From contig CP131056.1 in the NCBI GenBank assembly GCA_030657355.1, forward strand, positions 2,314,501-2,378,500: a DNA stretch of 64,000 bases, in the 5' to 3' direction. This document shows positions 1-10,505 of the stretch, piece by piece. Position 1 is the stretch's first letter, and every line of letters begins with the position of its first letter. The DNA comes from Radicibacter daui. Its GTDB lineage: Bacteria; Pseudomonadota; Alphaproteobacteria; Radicibacterales; Radicibacteraceae. The position numbers and the translations under genes were made by a program. The notes below the pieces were generated by a model. That model had not been told where the DNA came from. It was given only the letters and a program-made list of their open reading frames with translations, and did not search any database.

Positions 1-591
1 GCCGGTCTTGCCGATGACTGGTCCGGCAGCATGTCGGTGGACGGGCTGGCGCTCGTGGCCGGCGCCCGGCGCAGCCTTGCCTTCCGCAAGCATCTGCAGA
101 TGGTATTCCAGGACCCTTACGGCTCGCTGCATCCACACCAGACGGTCGACCAGATCCTGTCCTCCCCGGCCCGCATTCACGGGTTTGGCAGCATCGACAG
201 GCGCATTGCCGAGGTGATGGAAGCTGTCGGCCTTGGCCCGCAGTTCCGTTTCCGCCTGCCGCATCAGCTCTCGGGCGGCCAGCGCCAGCGCGTGGCCATT
301 GCCCGTGCGCTGATCGTGGAACCGAAGGTGCTGCTGCTGGATGAGCCGACCAGCGCGCTCGACGCCTCCGTGCAGGCGGAAATTCTCAATCTGCTGGTGA
401 CCCTCAGGCACGAGCGCGGTCTCACCTACCTGCTGGTCACGCATGATCTGTCGGTGGTCGCCTATCTCTGTGACCGGCTGGCGGTGATGGAAAAAGGCAG
501 TTTTGTCGAAACCCAACCCATCGAGGCGCTGGAGACCGGTGCCTTTGATCAGGACTATACGCGCCGCCTGTTCGCGGCCGCCGCGCGCTGA
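1..591 (+). CDS. Peptide/nickel-type ABC transporter ATP-binding protein, 5' end missing
   Basis: The reading frame is open from the first base, so this is the C-terminal 196 residues of an ATPase whose Walker A lies outside the window. Visible motifs, in order, are the Q-loop (VFQDPYGSLHP), the ABC signature LSGGQRQRVAIARAL, Walker B with the D-loop (LLLDEPTSALDAS) and the switch histidine (LLVTHDLS). The Q-loop form and the DPYGSL segment are typical of the DppF/OppF branch, which energises import of peptides and related solutes at the inner membrane. The protein stops at the signature and H-loop region with only a short tail, so the C-terminal oligopeptide-transporter extension looks reduced. 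An acetyltransferase gene follows 25 bases downstream on the same strand. Confidence 0.93.
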   Translation, partial: AGLADDWSGSMSVDGLALVAGARRSLAFRKHLQMVFQDPYGSLHPHQTVDQILSSPARIHGFGSIDRRIAEVMEAVGLGPQFRFRLPHQLSGGQRQRVAIARALIVEPKVLLLDEPTSALDASVQAEILNLLVTLRHERGLTYLLVTHDLSVVAYLCDRLAVMEKGSFVETQPIEALETGAFDQDYTRRLFAAAAR

Positions 592-616
592 CCCCTTGCC
601 GGAGAAGGACCGTTCG

Positions 617-1315
617 ATGAAGCCCGTTCGGCCCAAAACCGCCGATGCTCCCCGTGCTGACAGACCAATGCTGCCCCGCCCGCCCCTGGATGTGCTGCAT
701 CTGGCAGGGGAGCAGGCCGATCTGGAGCGGCTGGATATCAAGCGGCATGCCAATGAATTGTGGGGTGCCATCGGCAGCCGGGCGGAGCTGTGGGCGGGTA
801 TCCCTTCCGGCCCGTTTCATGACCGGACGACTTTTCGCAAGTGGCTGGACGAACGCATCCGCCGGCCGACGCAGGCGCTGCTGGCGATCATGGACAAGCG
901 CGGCGACCGGCCGGTGGCGGCCGGCCTGTTTTTCCTGCTCAATATCCGCGCTGAGGTAGGCGTCGCCGAGATGGGGCTCGTTTATGGTCCTGCGCTGTCG
1001 CGCCAGACCATCGGCACCGAAGCCGCGCTTTTGCTGATGCGCTATGTGCTTGCCCAGCAGGGTTATCGCCGGCTGGAATGGCGCTGCGATACACAGAACG
1101 AAGCTTCCCTGCAGGCAGCCAGGCGCCTGGGTTTCGAGCCGGAGGGTGTGCTGCGGCACGACAACTGGGCCAAGGGGCGTAATTTCGATACGGCTGTGCA
1201 TGCCATCCTGGCAGCCGACTGGCCGGCCATCGAAAAGCGTATCGAGCACTGGCTGCGGCCGGCCAATTTCGATGCGGGCGGCAAGCAGAAAAAAGCGCTG
1301 TCGGCACGGGGCTGA
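617..1315 (+). CDS. GNAT-family N-acetyltransferase
   Basis: A 232-residue protein with a GNAT fold related to the RimJ/RimL group. The acetyl-CoA-binding part is around residues 130-165 (LSRQTIGTEAALLLMRY, then GYRRLEWRCDTQNEAS). The C-terminal RLGFEPEGVLR segment is the usual beta5-alpha4 element of RimL-like enzymes that acetylate an amino group. ATG 617 is chosen because GGAGAAGG lies just upstream; an in-frame start at 503 would overlap the ATPase gene by about 90 bases. It is probably cotranscribed with the ABC ATPase upstream, so the substrate may be something that importer brings in, but that is inference from position. The stop codon lies inside a terminator hairpin. Confidence 0.88.
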   Translation: MKPVRPKTADAPRADRPMLPRPPLDVLHLAGEQADLERLDIKRHANELWGAIGSRAELWAGIPSGPFHDRTTFRKWLDERIRRPTQALLAIMDKRGDRPVAAGLFFLLNIRAEVGVAEMGLVYGPALSRQTIGTEAALLLMRYVLAQQGYRRLEWRCDTQNEASLQAARRLGFEPEGVLRHDNWAKGRNFDTAVHAILAADWPAIEKRIEHWLRPANFDAGGKQKKALSARG

Positions 1316-1325
1316 CAGCGCTTTC
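1292..1325. terminator. Hairpin terminator overlapping the acetyltransferase stop codon
   Basis: Inverted repeat AAAGCGCTGTC (1292-1302) and GACAGCGCTTT (1314-1324) with an 11-base loop. Read on the minus strand it is followed by a run of six T, so it is the better terminator for the small membrane protein gene at 1355-1525. On the plus strand the 5' arm lies inside the last codons of the acetyltransferase gene and the stop TGA is at 1313-1315. Confidence 0.75.
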
Positions 1326-1354
1326 TGCGAGGGCCATGTCAGGCAGAGGCCGGA

Positions 1355-1525
1355 TCAGAACCCGACATACCCCGGCCTGCCAAACAGCATGAACAGGATC
1401 AGTAGCAGCACGATCAGGCCAATGCCGCCGCCAAACGGCCCGGCTCCATAGTAACCGGACCGGTATCCGTAGAAGCCGCCGCCAAAAAGAAGAAAAATAA
1501 CCAGTATGAGAAGCAGAAGCCCCAT
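1355..1525 (-). CDS. Small two-helix membrane protein, DUF3309-like
   Basis: A 56-residue hydrophobic protein. It has a first membrane helix (MGLLLLILVIFLLFGG), a Gly/Tyr-rich hinge (GFYGYRSGYYGAGPFGGG) and a second helix (IGLIVLLLILFMLFG). This helix, glycine-tyrosine hinge, helix layout and length are those of the DUF3309 family of small bacterial proteins of unknown function, many of them from stress-related contexts. ATG 1525 is preferred over an in-frame GTG at 1540 because GGGAG sits eight bases before the ATG. It stands alone, convergent with the acetyltransferase gene. Confidence 0.7.
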   Translation of the reverse strand: MGLLLLILVIFLLFGGGFYGYRSGYYGAGPFGGGIGLIVLLLILFMLFGRPGYVGF

Positions 1526-1750
1526 GGTGAATACTCCCACTCATTAATGAATGGCACCGGACGTTTTCCTCATTTCAGAAGAAAGCGGAAAATATCCTGT
1601 TGGGCGCCGTTGGGAGTGTAACGGATGGCAGGTGCCGGAAGTTCCGTGAGGGGCTTTTCTCGCCTATCAAAAGTTATGGTTCCGGGCCGGTTCTCGGCTA
1701 TATTCCGCCGCATCGGGGATTAAAGAATTACTCGAAAACCGGGGGTTATC

Positions 1751-2245
1751 TTGAAGGCGCTTGAGAACTTCGTCGAACGTATCATTCTGGCCAGCCGCTG
1801 GATTCTGGTCATTTTCTATCTGGGCCTTGCCGCATCGCTGGCGGTTTATGGCTACTCCTTCATCCTCAAATTCGTACACATGATCGGCACCGTGTCGAAC
1901 ATGGGTGAGGATGACATGATCCTGGCTGTGCTGGGCCTCATCGACGCCTCTCTGGTCGCCAGCCTGATCGTGATGGTGATGATCTCGGGGTACGAGAACT
2001 TCGTCAGCAGCTTCGACAATGCCGAACAGACCGATCTCAGCCTGCTTGGCAAGCTCGACAGCGGCAGCCTCAAGATCAAGGTTGCCTCTTCCATCGTCGC
2101 CATTTCGTCGATCCACCTCTTGCAGGTGTTCCTCAATGCCGACGAGTACGACAATACCAAGATCATGTGGGTGACGATCGTGCATCTCGCCTTCGTCGTC
2201 TCGGCGCTGATGCTGGGTTATCTTGAAAAGATGATGAAGCACTGA
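1751..2245 (+). CDS. UPF0114 (YqhA) family inner-membrane protein
   Basis: A 164-residue protein of the UPF0114/YqhA family, whose function is not known. The N-terminus (KALENFVERIILASRW) is the family's amphipathic start. Membrane segments lie at about residues 17-38, 55-80, 108-126 and 138-155, and the conserved block DASLVASLIVMVMISGYENFVS is clear. Translation starts at TTG, right after GGGGGTTATC; no in-frame ATG upstream is usable. It is convergent with the ABC ATPase gene at 2285 and is not obviously part of an operon. Confidence 0.88.
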   Translation: MKALENFVERIILASRWILVIFYLGLAASLAVYGYSFILKFVHMIGTVSNMGEDDMILAVLGLIDASLVASLIVMVMISGYENFVSSFDNAEQTDLSLLGKLDSGSLKIKVASSIVAISSIHLLQVFLNADEYDNTKIMWVTIVHLAFVVSALMLGYLEKMMKH

Positions 2246-2284
2246 CGATGTGACGGACGGCGCCCGCCACCGGCGACGGCAAGC

Positions 2285-4093
<1,809 letters not shown>

Positions 4094-4173
4094 GACTGGC
4101 AATTCCGGCTTTGAAGATGAAGGTCGCCGTTGCCAGGGCTGTGAGAACCCGGCAACGGCGAAAATTCCGGCGC

Positions 4174-5118
4174 TTATTCGAAAACGGAGCGCGGGAAATA
4201 GAAGGAGACCACCCAGTTCGGCATGTCGACGATCTCGGAAATCCTGAGATCACCGCACACCGAGCAGAGCATGTAGGCCTCGACGGCAGACATGCCGTGC
4301 GTGGCGGTCAGCAGATCCACCATGCCGGAGACCGCCATGCGGGCCCCTTCCATGAGGTCGGGGCCGATGCCGGTCGTCACCTCATAACCCTTGGTGTCGA
4401 GGTGACGGGTTACCGGGCCGGGCGTGGTGAAGCGCGGCATCCTGAGATTGGCGCCCTTCACCAGATCGAGGCTGGCCACGACATTCATCGGGCTTTCAAT
4501 CGCGGTGCCGCACACCTCGCCATCCCCTTGCGCGGCGTGCGTATCCCCCACGGAGAACAGGGCCCCCGCCACCTCTACCGGCAGGTAAAGGGTGGTGCCG
4601 GCAGCAAGGTCGCGGATATCGAGATTGCCGCCCACCCGGCGCGGCGGCACCACGCTGTGGTGACCGGGCTCGGCCGGGGCTACGCCGATGGTGCCGGCAA
4701 AGGGCTTGAGCGGCACGCGGCCGTTCTTGCCAAAAGCCGCAGGCGCCAGGCTCTGCTTGTCATAGGCCCAGATGTTGAGCGCGTTTTCCTTGAACTGGTC
4801 CGCCAGCAGGCCGAAGCCCGGAATGTTGGCGGTCCAGCCGAAACCGGAGGGCTTGAACTCGTGGATGGTGACCTTGAGCGCGTCGCCGGGCTCGGCCCCT
4901 TCCACGAAGATCGGCCCCGTCACCGGGTTGATCTTGCCGAAATCGAGTGCGCCGACATCGCCAACCTGGCTCTCCGGCGTCAACTGGCCGCCGGAGCTGT
5001 CGAGGCACTCGAATTCGATGGTGCTGCCGGGCGCGACCGTCATCGCGGGCGGGATCGAATGATCCCACCCGAAATGATGATGGCGTCCGTGGATGGTGTA
5101 ATTGCAGTTATTGCACAT
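4174..5118 (-). CDS. Formamidase/acetamidase (FmdA/AmdA family)
   Basis: A 314-residue hydrolase of the acetamidase/formamidase family, which releases ammonia from short aliphatic amides. Family hallmarks are the early AMTVAPGSTIEFECLD block, FVEGAEPGDALKVTI, the conserved GDTHAAQGDGEVCGTAIE segment (about residues 190-207) and the late SAVEAYMLCSVCGDLRISEIVD. No signal peptide, so cytoplasmic. Its ATG overlaps the end of the substrate-binding-protein gene by 11 bases, so the two are translationally linked, and the dual ATPase gene follows. This context says that the imported solute, or a product of it, carries a hydrolysable amide. The exact substrate cannot be read from sequence. Confidence 0.93.
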   Translation of the reverse strand: MCNNCNYTIHGRHHHFGWDHSIPPAMTVAPGSTIEFECLDSSGGQLTPESQVGDVGALDFGKINPVTGPIFVEGAEPGDALKVTIHEFKPSGFGWTANIPGFGLLADQFKENALNIWAYDKQSLAPAAFGKNGRVPLKPFAGTIGVAPAEPGHHSVVPPRRVGGNLDIRDLAAGTTLYLPVEVAGALFSVGDTHAAQGDGEVCGTAIESPMNVVASLDLVKGANLRMPRFTTPGPVTRHLDTKGYEVTTGIGPDLMEGARMAVSGMVDLLTATHGMSAVEAYMLCSVCGDLRISEIVDMPNWVVSFYFPRSVFE

Positions 5119-6751
5119 CTTTGGCGTACACGTAGTCGTAGTTCACCGGCACATGCACCGGATCGACAAACAGCGCATCGTCACCGCCGAGGCGGGCCGA
5201 ACGCATGGTGAAACGCTCTTCATTGAAGATCGGCGCCCACGGCGCATCGTCCATGATGCGGGTGAAGATGGAGCCCCAGAGCTTCTCGCGCTCTTCCTTT
5301 TGCGACGGCTCGACCATGCTGTCGGCCTTGGTCGCCTCGGCATCAAGCGCCTCATTGCAGTACCAGGACCAGTTCCAGCCGCCCTGGGTGGCGCCGGCGC
5401 AGCCGAGGATGGGGCCGTAGAAGTTGGAGGGATCGGGGAAGTCGGCGATCCAGGCCATGCCGCCCGACCAGATCATCGGGGCCTGATCCGGTTCGCCGCC
5501 GGCCGCGATCACGTTGGCCTGGGCCAGCGCCTTGATCTCGGCCTTGATACCGATGCCGGAGAGATCCTGCGCAATCGCCTGGGCGATGCGCGGGTTGGGG
5601 TCGGTATTGTAGACGTAAAGCTCGGTCGGGAAGCCGTCGGGGAAACCGGCATCGGCCAGCAGCTTCTTGGCGGCTGCCGGATCGTACGGATAACCCTTGT
5701 AGGCCTTGTCATAGCCCGGCATCGAGGGCGGCAGCGGCTGGTTGGCCGGTACGGCGCGCCCGTTGATGATCTTGACGATGCGGTCCTTGTTGATGGCCAT
5801 GTTGACGGCCTGACGGACCTTCACATTGTCGAACGGCTTCATCTTGACGTTCATCGTCACATAACCGGTCTGGAGCTGGCCGCCCTGGATGATCAGATCC
5901 TTGTAGTTCGGATCGTTCTTCACTTCGAGGAACTTGGCCGGCGGAATGCCGTCGCCCGGAATGTCGATCTCGCCCTTCTGCAGGCGCAGGAGCGCCACGA
6001 CCGGCTCCTGGCCGATCTCGAAGGTGATCTTGTCGAGCTTGGGAACGCCGCCCTTCCAGTAATCCTTGTTACGCTCGAGCACGATGTGCTGGCCGAGCGT
6101 CCAGTCCGCCATCTTGTAGGCGCCGCTGCCGACCGGATGCTTGCCGAAATCGGCACCGTACTTCTCCACCTCTTCCTTCGGCACGACCGAGGAGAAGTTG
6201 ATGGCCATCACATGCAGGAAGGTGGCGTCGGGATGGGAAAGCTCGATCTTCAGCGTGTAGGGATCGACAACCGTCACACCCGTCAGGCTCTTGGCCTTGC
6301 CGGCGGACACATCGTCATAACCGACGATGGAGGCAAAGAAACCGGCGCCCGGCGACTGCGTCTCCGGATTGGTCACGCGATCGAAGGAATATTTGAAGTC
6401 GTCCGCGGTCACTTCGCGGCCGTTATGGAACTTCACGCCCTTGCGCAGCTTGAAGGTGTAGGTCTTGCCGTCCGGCGAGATTTCATAGCTCTCGGCAAGG
6501 TCGGTGGTCAGGGTGCTGGTGCCGGGCTCATAGTCCATGAGGCCGTCGAAGATCGACTTGATCATCGACCAGTTCTGCCAGTCGTAACCGATGGCCGGAT
6601 CGAGCGTGGAGACGTCATCCTTGTAGGTGACGATCATCTCGCCGCCCTGCTTGACGCCGGCTTCGTACTTGTCGTCATAAGCCGCAGCGGGGCCGGCGGC
6701 CATCAGGCCGAGAGTGCCCGCAAGAGCGGTCGAAAGTAGCAGTTTCTTCAT
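5108..6751 (-). CDS. Peptide-type ABC transporter periplasmic substrate-binding protein (family 5)
   Basis: A 547-residue solute-binding protein of the DppA/OppA family (SBP_bac_5). A Sec signal peptide (KKLLLSTALAGTLGLMAAG, cleavage near AAA-YDD at residue 24) precedes the mature domain. Family blocks include VSTLDPAIGYDWQNWSMIKS, the GKTYTFKLRKGVKFHNGREV signature region at about 95-115, and HPVGSGAYKMADW. It captures solute in the periplasm for DppB/DppC. The cluster is headed by an amide-sensing AmiC-like protein and contains a formamidase, so the ligand may be an amide-bearing compound rather than a peptide. A 104-base gap with a small hairpin separates it from the upstream permease gene. 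Confidence 0.94.
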   Translation of the reverse strand: MKKLLLSTALAGTLGLMAAGPAAAYDDKYEAGVKQGGEMIVTYKDDVSTLDPAIGYDWQNWSMIKSIFDGLMDYEPGTSTLTTDLAESYEISPDGKTYTFKLRKGVKFHNGREVTADDFKYSFDRVTNPETQSPGAGFFASIVGYDDVSAGKAKSLTGVTVVDPYTLKIELSHPDATFLHVMAINFSSVVPKEEVEKYGADFGKHPVGSGAYKMADWTLGQHIVLERNKDYWKGGVPKLDKITFEIGQEPVVALLRLQKGEIDIPGDGIPPAKFLEVKNDPNYKDLIIQGGQLQTGYVTMNVKMKPFDNVKVRQAVNMAINKDRIVKIINGRAVPANQPLPPSMPGYDKAYKGYPYDPAAAKKLLADAGFPDGFPTELYVYNTDPNPRIAQAIAQDLSGIGIKAEIKALAQANVIAAGGEPDQAPMIWSGGMAWIADFPDPSNFYGPILGCAGATQGGWNWSWYCNEALDAEATKADSMVEPSQKEEREKLWGSIFTRIMDDAPWAPIFNEERFTMRSARLGGDDALFVDPVHVPVNYDYVYAKDVQ

Positions 6752-6787
6752 GAGATCAGGTTCCCTGTTCTTGAGTTTCTGCTTTAA

Positions 6788-6805
6788 GGCACTGAATGAA
6801 GTGCC
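6788..6805 (-). other. Small intercistronic hairpin before the substrate-binding-protein gene
   Basis: Perfect six-base-pair inverted repeat GGCACT/AGTGCC around the loop GAATGA (plus-strand reading), in the 104-base gap between the permease and binding-protein genes. There is no T run after it. Such hairpins often protect 3' mRNA ends or set a higher expression level for the binding protein; that role is inferred. Confidence 0.45.
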
Positions 6806-6855
6806 GGGTGGTGCCCATTTTTTGACGGTTTTGGTATTTCAGGCCGGGTGCCGCC

Positions 6856-7776
6856 TCACCTCAGCTTGATGCGGGGATCGATGAGCGGGGCGACGAGGTC
6901 GGCAATCAGGTTGCCGAGTACGATCGCGCAGGCTGAAATCAGCGTGACGCCCATGATGATCGGAATATCGATGCGCTGGATGGCCTGCCAGGCGAGCTGG
7001 CCGATGCCGGGCCAGCCATAGACGCTCTCCACCACCACGATGCCGGACATGAAGATGCCGATGTCGATGCCGATCATGGCGATGATGGGCAGGACGGCAT
7101 TGGGCAGCGCGTGGCCGAGGATGACCTGCCAGCGGGCAAGGCCCTTGGCGCGGGCGGTGCGGATATAGTCCTGCCGCAGCACATCCAGCATGGCCGAGCG
7201 CATCATGCGGGCATACCAGCCGGCGCCCAGCAGGCCGAGCGTGAGCGATGGCAGGACCAGATGGCGGAAGGTGCCGTACCCGCCGATGGGAAACCAGCCG
7301 AGCAGCACGGCAAAGACATAGAGCAGCAGGATGCCGATCACGAACTGCGGCGTGGAGACGCCGACAAAGGATAGCACCATAAGCCCTTGATCAAGCTTGC
7401 TTCCCCGCTGCACCGCGGCAACCATTCCCATGGTGAGGCCGATGACGAGTTCGCTGACGATGGCGCCGGCCATCAAGAGCAGTGTTGCCGGCAGGCGCGA
7501 GGCGATGAGCTCCGCCACTTCGGTTTTCTGCAGATAGGAACGGCCGAAATCGCCGTGCAGCAGGCCGGTTGCATAGCGCCAGTACTGGACGAGGAACGGC
7601 TGATCGAGCCCGAGCTGGGCGCGGATGTTGGCAACCGTCTCCGGCGTGGCACTGCGCCCGGCAATCTGGCGCGCCGGGTCGGCCGGCAGGATATAGAGCA
7701 GGATGAAGGTAACGAGGCTGATGCCGATGAGGATGAGCAGCGTCTGGCCCAGGCGGCGCAAGAGATAGGCGGCCAT
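6856..7776 (-). CDS. Peptide-type ABC transporter permease, DppB-like
   Basis: A 306-residue inner-membrane permease. The N-terminal helix AYLLRRLGQTLLILIGISLV and the ILPADPARQIAG loop are typical of DppB/OppB. Six membrane segments are visible, and the cytoplasmic EAA loop is around residues 190-215 (YIRTARAKGLARWQVILGHALPNA as a region). The C-terminal block ESVYGWPGIGQL matches the family. The gene begins two bases after the stop of the DppC-like gene and is followed, after a hairpin, by the binding-protein gene. It forms the transmembrane channel with DppC. Confidence 0.94.
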   Translation of the reverse strand: MAAYLLRRLGQTLLILIGISLVTFILLYILPADPARQIAGRSATPETVANIRAQLGLDQPFLVQYWRYATGLLHGDFGRSYLQKTEVAELIASRLPATLLLMAGAIVSELVIGLTMGMVAAVQRGSKLDQGLMVLSFVGVSTPQFVIGILLLYVFAVLLGWFPIGGYGTFRHLVLPSLTLGLLGAGWYARMMRSAMLDVLRQDYIRTARAKGLARWQVILGHALPNAVLPIIAMIGIDIGIFMSGIVVVESVYGWPGIGQLAWQAIQRIDIPIIMGVTLISACAIVLGNLIADLVAPLIDPRIKLR

Positions 7777-7778
7777 GA

Positions 7779-8687
7779 TCAGTGCCTTCCCTTCTGGGTC
7801 GGGTCGAGAATGTCACGCAGGGCGTCACCCACGAGATTGAAGGCCAGCGCGAGCAGGATGATCGCCACGCCGGGGATGAAGACGAGCCAGGGTGCCGAGG
7901 TGAAGTAGGTCTGGTTTTCGTAGATGATGTTGCCCCAGGACGGGGTTGGCGGCTGGACGCCGATGCCAAGGAAGCTGAGTGTGGCTTCCAGCAGCACCGT
8001 GGTGGCGATGCCGAGCGTTGCCCACACCACGATGGTGGAGACGAGGTGTGGCAGCACATGGCGGAAGAGGATGCGCGCCTTGCCGGCACCAAGCGCCCAC
8101 TCCGCCTCGACGAACTCGCGTTCCGCCAGCGAGCGGGTTTCCGTGTAGATGACGCGTGCCACCTGCACCCAGTTGACCATGGCGATGACGAGGGCAACGA
8201 TCCACAGGCTGGGATGGAAGAGCGCGGCCAGCACGATGGCGAGCAGCAGTGCGGGAAAGGCCATCATCAGGTCGGTAAAGCGCATCAGTACCGAACCGAC
8301 GATGCCCTGGAAGAACCCGGCGGTAATGCCCACCAGAGCACCGATCACCACAGCGATACCGTTGGCGACCACCCCGATGATCAGCGACGTACGGGCGCCA
8401 TAGACAAGGCGGGAAAAGAGGTCGCGGCCGAGCAGATCGGTGCCGAACCAGAACTGGGCGTTCGGCGGCAACGGCGCCCCCTCCAGCGTCAGCCCGTCAA
8501 AAAGCTGTTCGGTCGGTTCGTGCGGCACGATGAAGGGGGCGAAAATAGCCGCCAGCACCACCAGCACGATGATGGCAAAGCCGAACATCGCCAGCTTGCG
8601 GCGCATGAGTTCCCTGAGAACGCGCCCGGCCCGCGGGGCGGCCGCTACCGGGGCGGCTCCGCTTTCAGGCGCGGCTGCGAGAGTCAT
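7779..8687 (-). CDS. Peptide-type ABC transporter permease, DppC-like
   Basis: A 302-residue permease. After a short cytoplasmic tail comes the first helix (MFGFAIIVLVVLAAIFAPFI) and the periplasmic block FWFGTDLLGRDLFSRLVYGAR, the classic DppC/OppC signature. The EAA loop lies in the ARVIYTETRSLAEREFVEAE region, and SFLGIGVQPPTPSWG is the conserved C-terminal motif. ATG 8687 is chosen because AGGAACG precedes it and the mature DppC N-terminus fits; longer in-frame starts reach into the upstream regulator gene. It overlaps the end of that amiR-like gene by 23 bases, tying transporter expression to the regulator. Confidence 0.93.
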   Translation of the reverse strand: MTLAAAPESGAAPVAAAPRAGRVLRELMRRKLAMFGFAIIVLVVLAAIFAPFIVPHEPTEQLFDGLTLEGAPLPPNAQFWFGTDLLGRDLFSRLVYGARTSLIIGVVANGIAVVIGALVGITAGFFQGIVGSVLMRFTDLMMAFPALLLAIVLAALFHPSLWIVALVIAMVNWVQVARVIYTETRSLAEREFVEAEWALGAGKARILFRHVLPHLVSTIVVWATLGIATTVLLEATLSFLGIGVQPPTPSWGNIIYENQTYFTSAPWLVFIPGVAIILLALAFNLVGDALRDILDPTQKGRH

Positions 8688-9285
8688 CTTTATCGTTCCT
8701 GTCTGTCTTGCTGGCGATGAGGGCATCCGCCGCGTCCTCGACGCTCTGGCGGGCCGACATGGCAATTTCACGCAGCCGCTGCAGGGCGGTTGCCTCGTCA
8801 ATCTTTTCGCTGGTCATCAGCAGCACGAGCGCTCGCGCCACGGCGGAGCGGCGGGCAAGGCGCGAGCGTAGTTCCGCCACCTCCCCCTCCAGCGCGCGTT
8901 GAGCAGCGAAGGTGCGAACGGCGATCATCAGGGCGCTGAAGGCGCCGCCGGAGCCGAGCGGCTTGCGTAGATGGGCAGAGGCCCCCTGCCGCATCGCCCA
9001 CTCCACCCGTCCCGGCGTTTCCGAACCCAGCAGGGCGATGAGCGGTATCGGCGCGGCGCCGGGCTCCCACGGGAATTGCCCGTCATATCCCATGTCCGCA
9101 TCGAAGAAGATGACGCTGGCAGCGGCATCTTCCGGCGTCAGCTCCGGCCAGACCTGACGGCCGGAAATGCCCAGCCGCTCCAGCTGGCGCAGCAACGCAT
9201 CCGCATCCGCATGCGGCCGGTGCAGCACGATGGCCGTCCAGCTGCGGAAATTGGGGGTGCGGAAATGCGGGGCGTTGCCGGGCAT
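8665..9285 (-). CDS. AmiR-type ANTAR-domain transcription antiterminator
   Basis: A 206-residue protein with an N-terminal pseudo-receiver domain (about residues 15-125), a coiled-coil linker (about 128-150) and a C-terminal ANTAR RNA-binding domain (about 140-200; conserved LLMTSEKIDEATALQRLREI and SARQSVEDAADALI). In the Pseudomonas amide system AmiR binds the leader RNA of the operon and prevents termination. AmiC holds AmiR inactive until an amide binds. The start ATG shares its A with the stop TGA of the amiC-like gene, as expected for partners made in fixed ratio. The receiver part lacks an obvious phosphorylation setting, again as in AmiR, so control is probably by ligand and not by a kinase. 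Confidence 0.88.
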   Translation of the reverse strand: MPGNAPHFRTPNFRSWTAIVLHRPHADADALLRQLERLGISGRQVWPELTPEDAAASVIFFDADMGYDGQFPWEPGAAPIPLIALLGSETPGRVEWAMRQGASAHLRKPLGSGGAFSALMIAVRTFAAQRALEGEVAELRSRLARRSAVARALVLLMTSEKIDEATALQRLREIAMSARQSVEDAADALIASKTDRNDKDDSRSRA

Positions 9286-10448
9286 CAGCTGATGACCCTC
9301 AGGTTCGGCCGCATGACACGGGCACTGAGCTCCGCCGGGTTGAAATCAACCAGATAGGGGTCGGGCGAAACTGCGCTCGGCGCGCTCTCAACAATCTCGA
9401 ACCGGCCGCCGGCGGCAATGCGCCCCAGATGCGGGGTAAGCGCGGTGTGGTTCGTACGGCGGTCGACCTGCACCTCGCCAAGCGGTCCTGAAAAGCTGCG
9501 GGAGGTAACGAAGGCCTGCACGGCTTCCGGCTCGTCACTGCCGGCCTCGCGGATCGCTTCGGCCAGCAGGCGCACGGAAAGCCAGGAGCTGGCAAAGAAG
9601 GAAGAGACGCGGCGTGCCTGGCCAAGGCGCTGGCGCGTACGGGCCAGGAACGCGCGATTGGCAGCGGTGTCGAGGCTTTCGAAATAGATGGCGGTCGACA
9701 GGTGGCCGATGCCGGCCTCCCCGATCATGTCCAGTTCTGCCTCGGTCACATTGCAGCTGACCACCGGCCGGCGCGCCGGCAGGAAATCCGGATCATCCAG
9801 ACCAAGCTGGTGATAGGCGGCCAGAAAGGCATAGCTCGACGGGCCGATGAGGTTGTTCAGCACGAAATCCGGCTTCTTCTGGCGGATTTCTTCAATGATG
9901 CGTTCAACATCGACCGAGCCGATGGGCAGGTAACGATCCCCCAGCACGCTGCCATTGCAATCGGCCAGAAGTTCGCGGGCGATACGGTTCGTCTCCCAGC
10001 CCCAGATGTAGTTGGAGCCGACGAGATAGGCGTTGACGCCATAACGCGGCAGCACATGGGCGAACAGCGGCACGATGTGCTGGTTGGGACAGGCGCCGGT
10101 ATAGATCACATGATCGTTGGCCTCGAACCCTTCATAGGGGCACGGATACCACAGCAGGCTGCCCCGTTTCTCGATGACGGGGATAACCTCCTTGCGGCTC
10201 CAGGAGGTGATGCAGCCAACAAGATGGCGCAGATCACGGCTGCGCAGCAGCGTGTCGGCGATCGGGGCATAACGTTCGATGGAGCCTTCCGGGTCTCCCA
10301 CCTCGGCGCGCAGGCTGAAGGGAAAGCTGTCATCCTCGTTGATCTCGGCAAGCGCCATCAGCGCGCCGTCAAGCGCATCCGACCCCAGCGCCGCATAGGG
10401 GCCGGAGGTGGAATAGAGGATCCCGACTGGATAGGTGCGCGTGGTCAC
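9285..10448 (-). CDS. AmiC-like amide-binding sensor (LivJ-type periplasmic-binding fold, cytoplasmic)
   Basis: A 387-residue protein of the AmiC/UrtA branch of type I periplasmic-binding proteins. It starts directly with YPVGILYSTSGPYAALG and has no signal peptide, so it acts in the cytoplasm as a sensor, unlike UrtA, which is exported. Typical family segments are GCITSWSRKEVIPVIEK, LLWYPCPYEGFE and VGSNYIWGWETNRIARE. GTG 10448 is chosen because GGGAG lies upstream and the fold begins there; an in-frame start at 10502 would fall in the leader terminator. Known AmiC binds acetamide-type amides and releases AmiR. Here it leads an operon for a peptide-type importer and a formamidase. A terminator with an alternative stem lies 58 bases upstream. 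Confidence 0.9.
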   Translation of the reverse strand: MTTRTYPVGILYSTSGPYAALGSDALDGALMALAEINEDDSFPFSLRAEVGDPEGSIERYAPIADTLLRSRDLRHLVGCITSWSRKEVIPVIEKRGSLLWYPCPYEGFEANDHVIYTGACPNQHIVPLFAHVLPRYGVNAYLVGSNYIWGWETNRIARELLADCNGSVLGDRYLPIGSVDVERIIEEIRQKKPDFVLNNLIGPSSYAFLAAYHQLGLDDPDFLPARRPVVSCNVTEAELDMIGEAGIGHLSTAIYFESLDTAANRAFLARTRQRLGQARRVSSFFASSWLSVRLLAEAIREAGSDEPEAVQAFVTSRSFSGPLGEVQVDRRTNHTALTPHLGRIAAGGRFEIVESAPSAVSPDPYLVDFNPAELSARVMRPNLRVIS

Positions 10449-10505
10449 CTGCTGTTGCTCCCTTTGGCCGGTCCGGTGAGTGTCACGCCGGGCCAGGGCC
10501 AAAAC

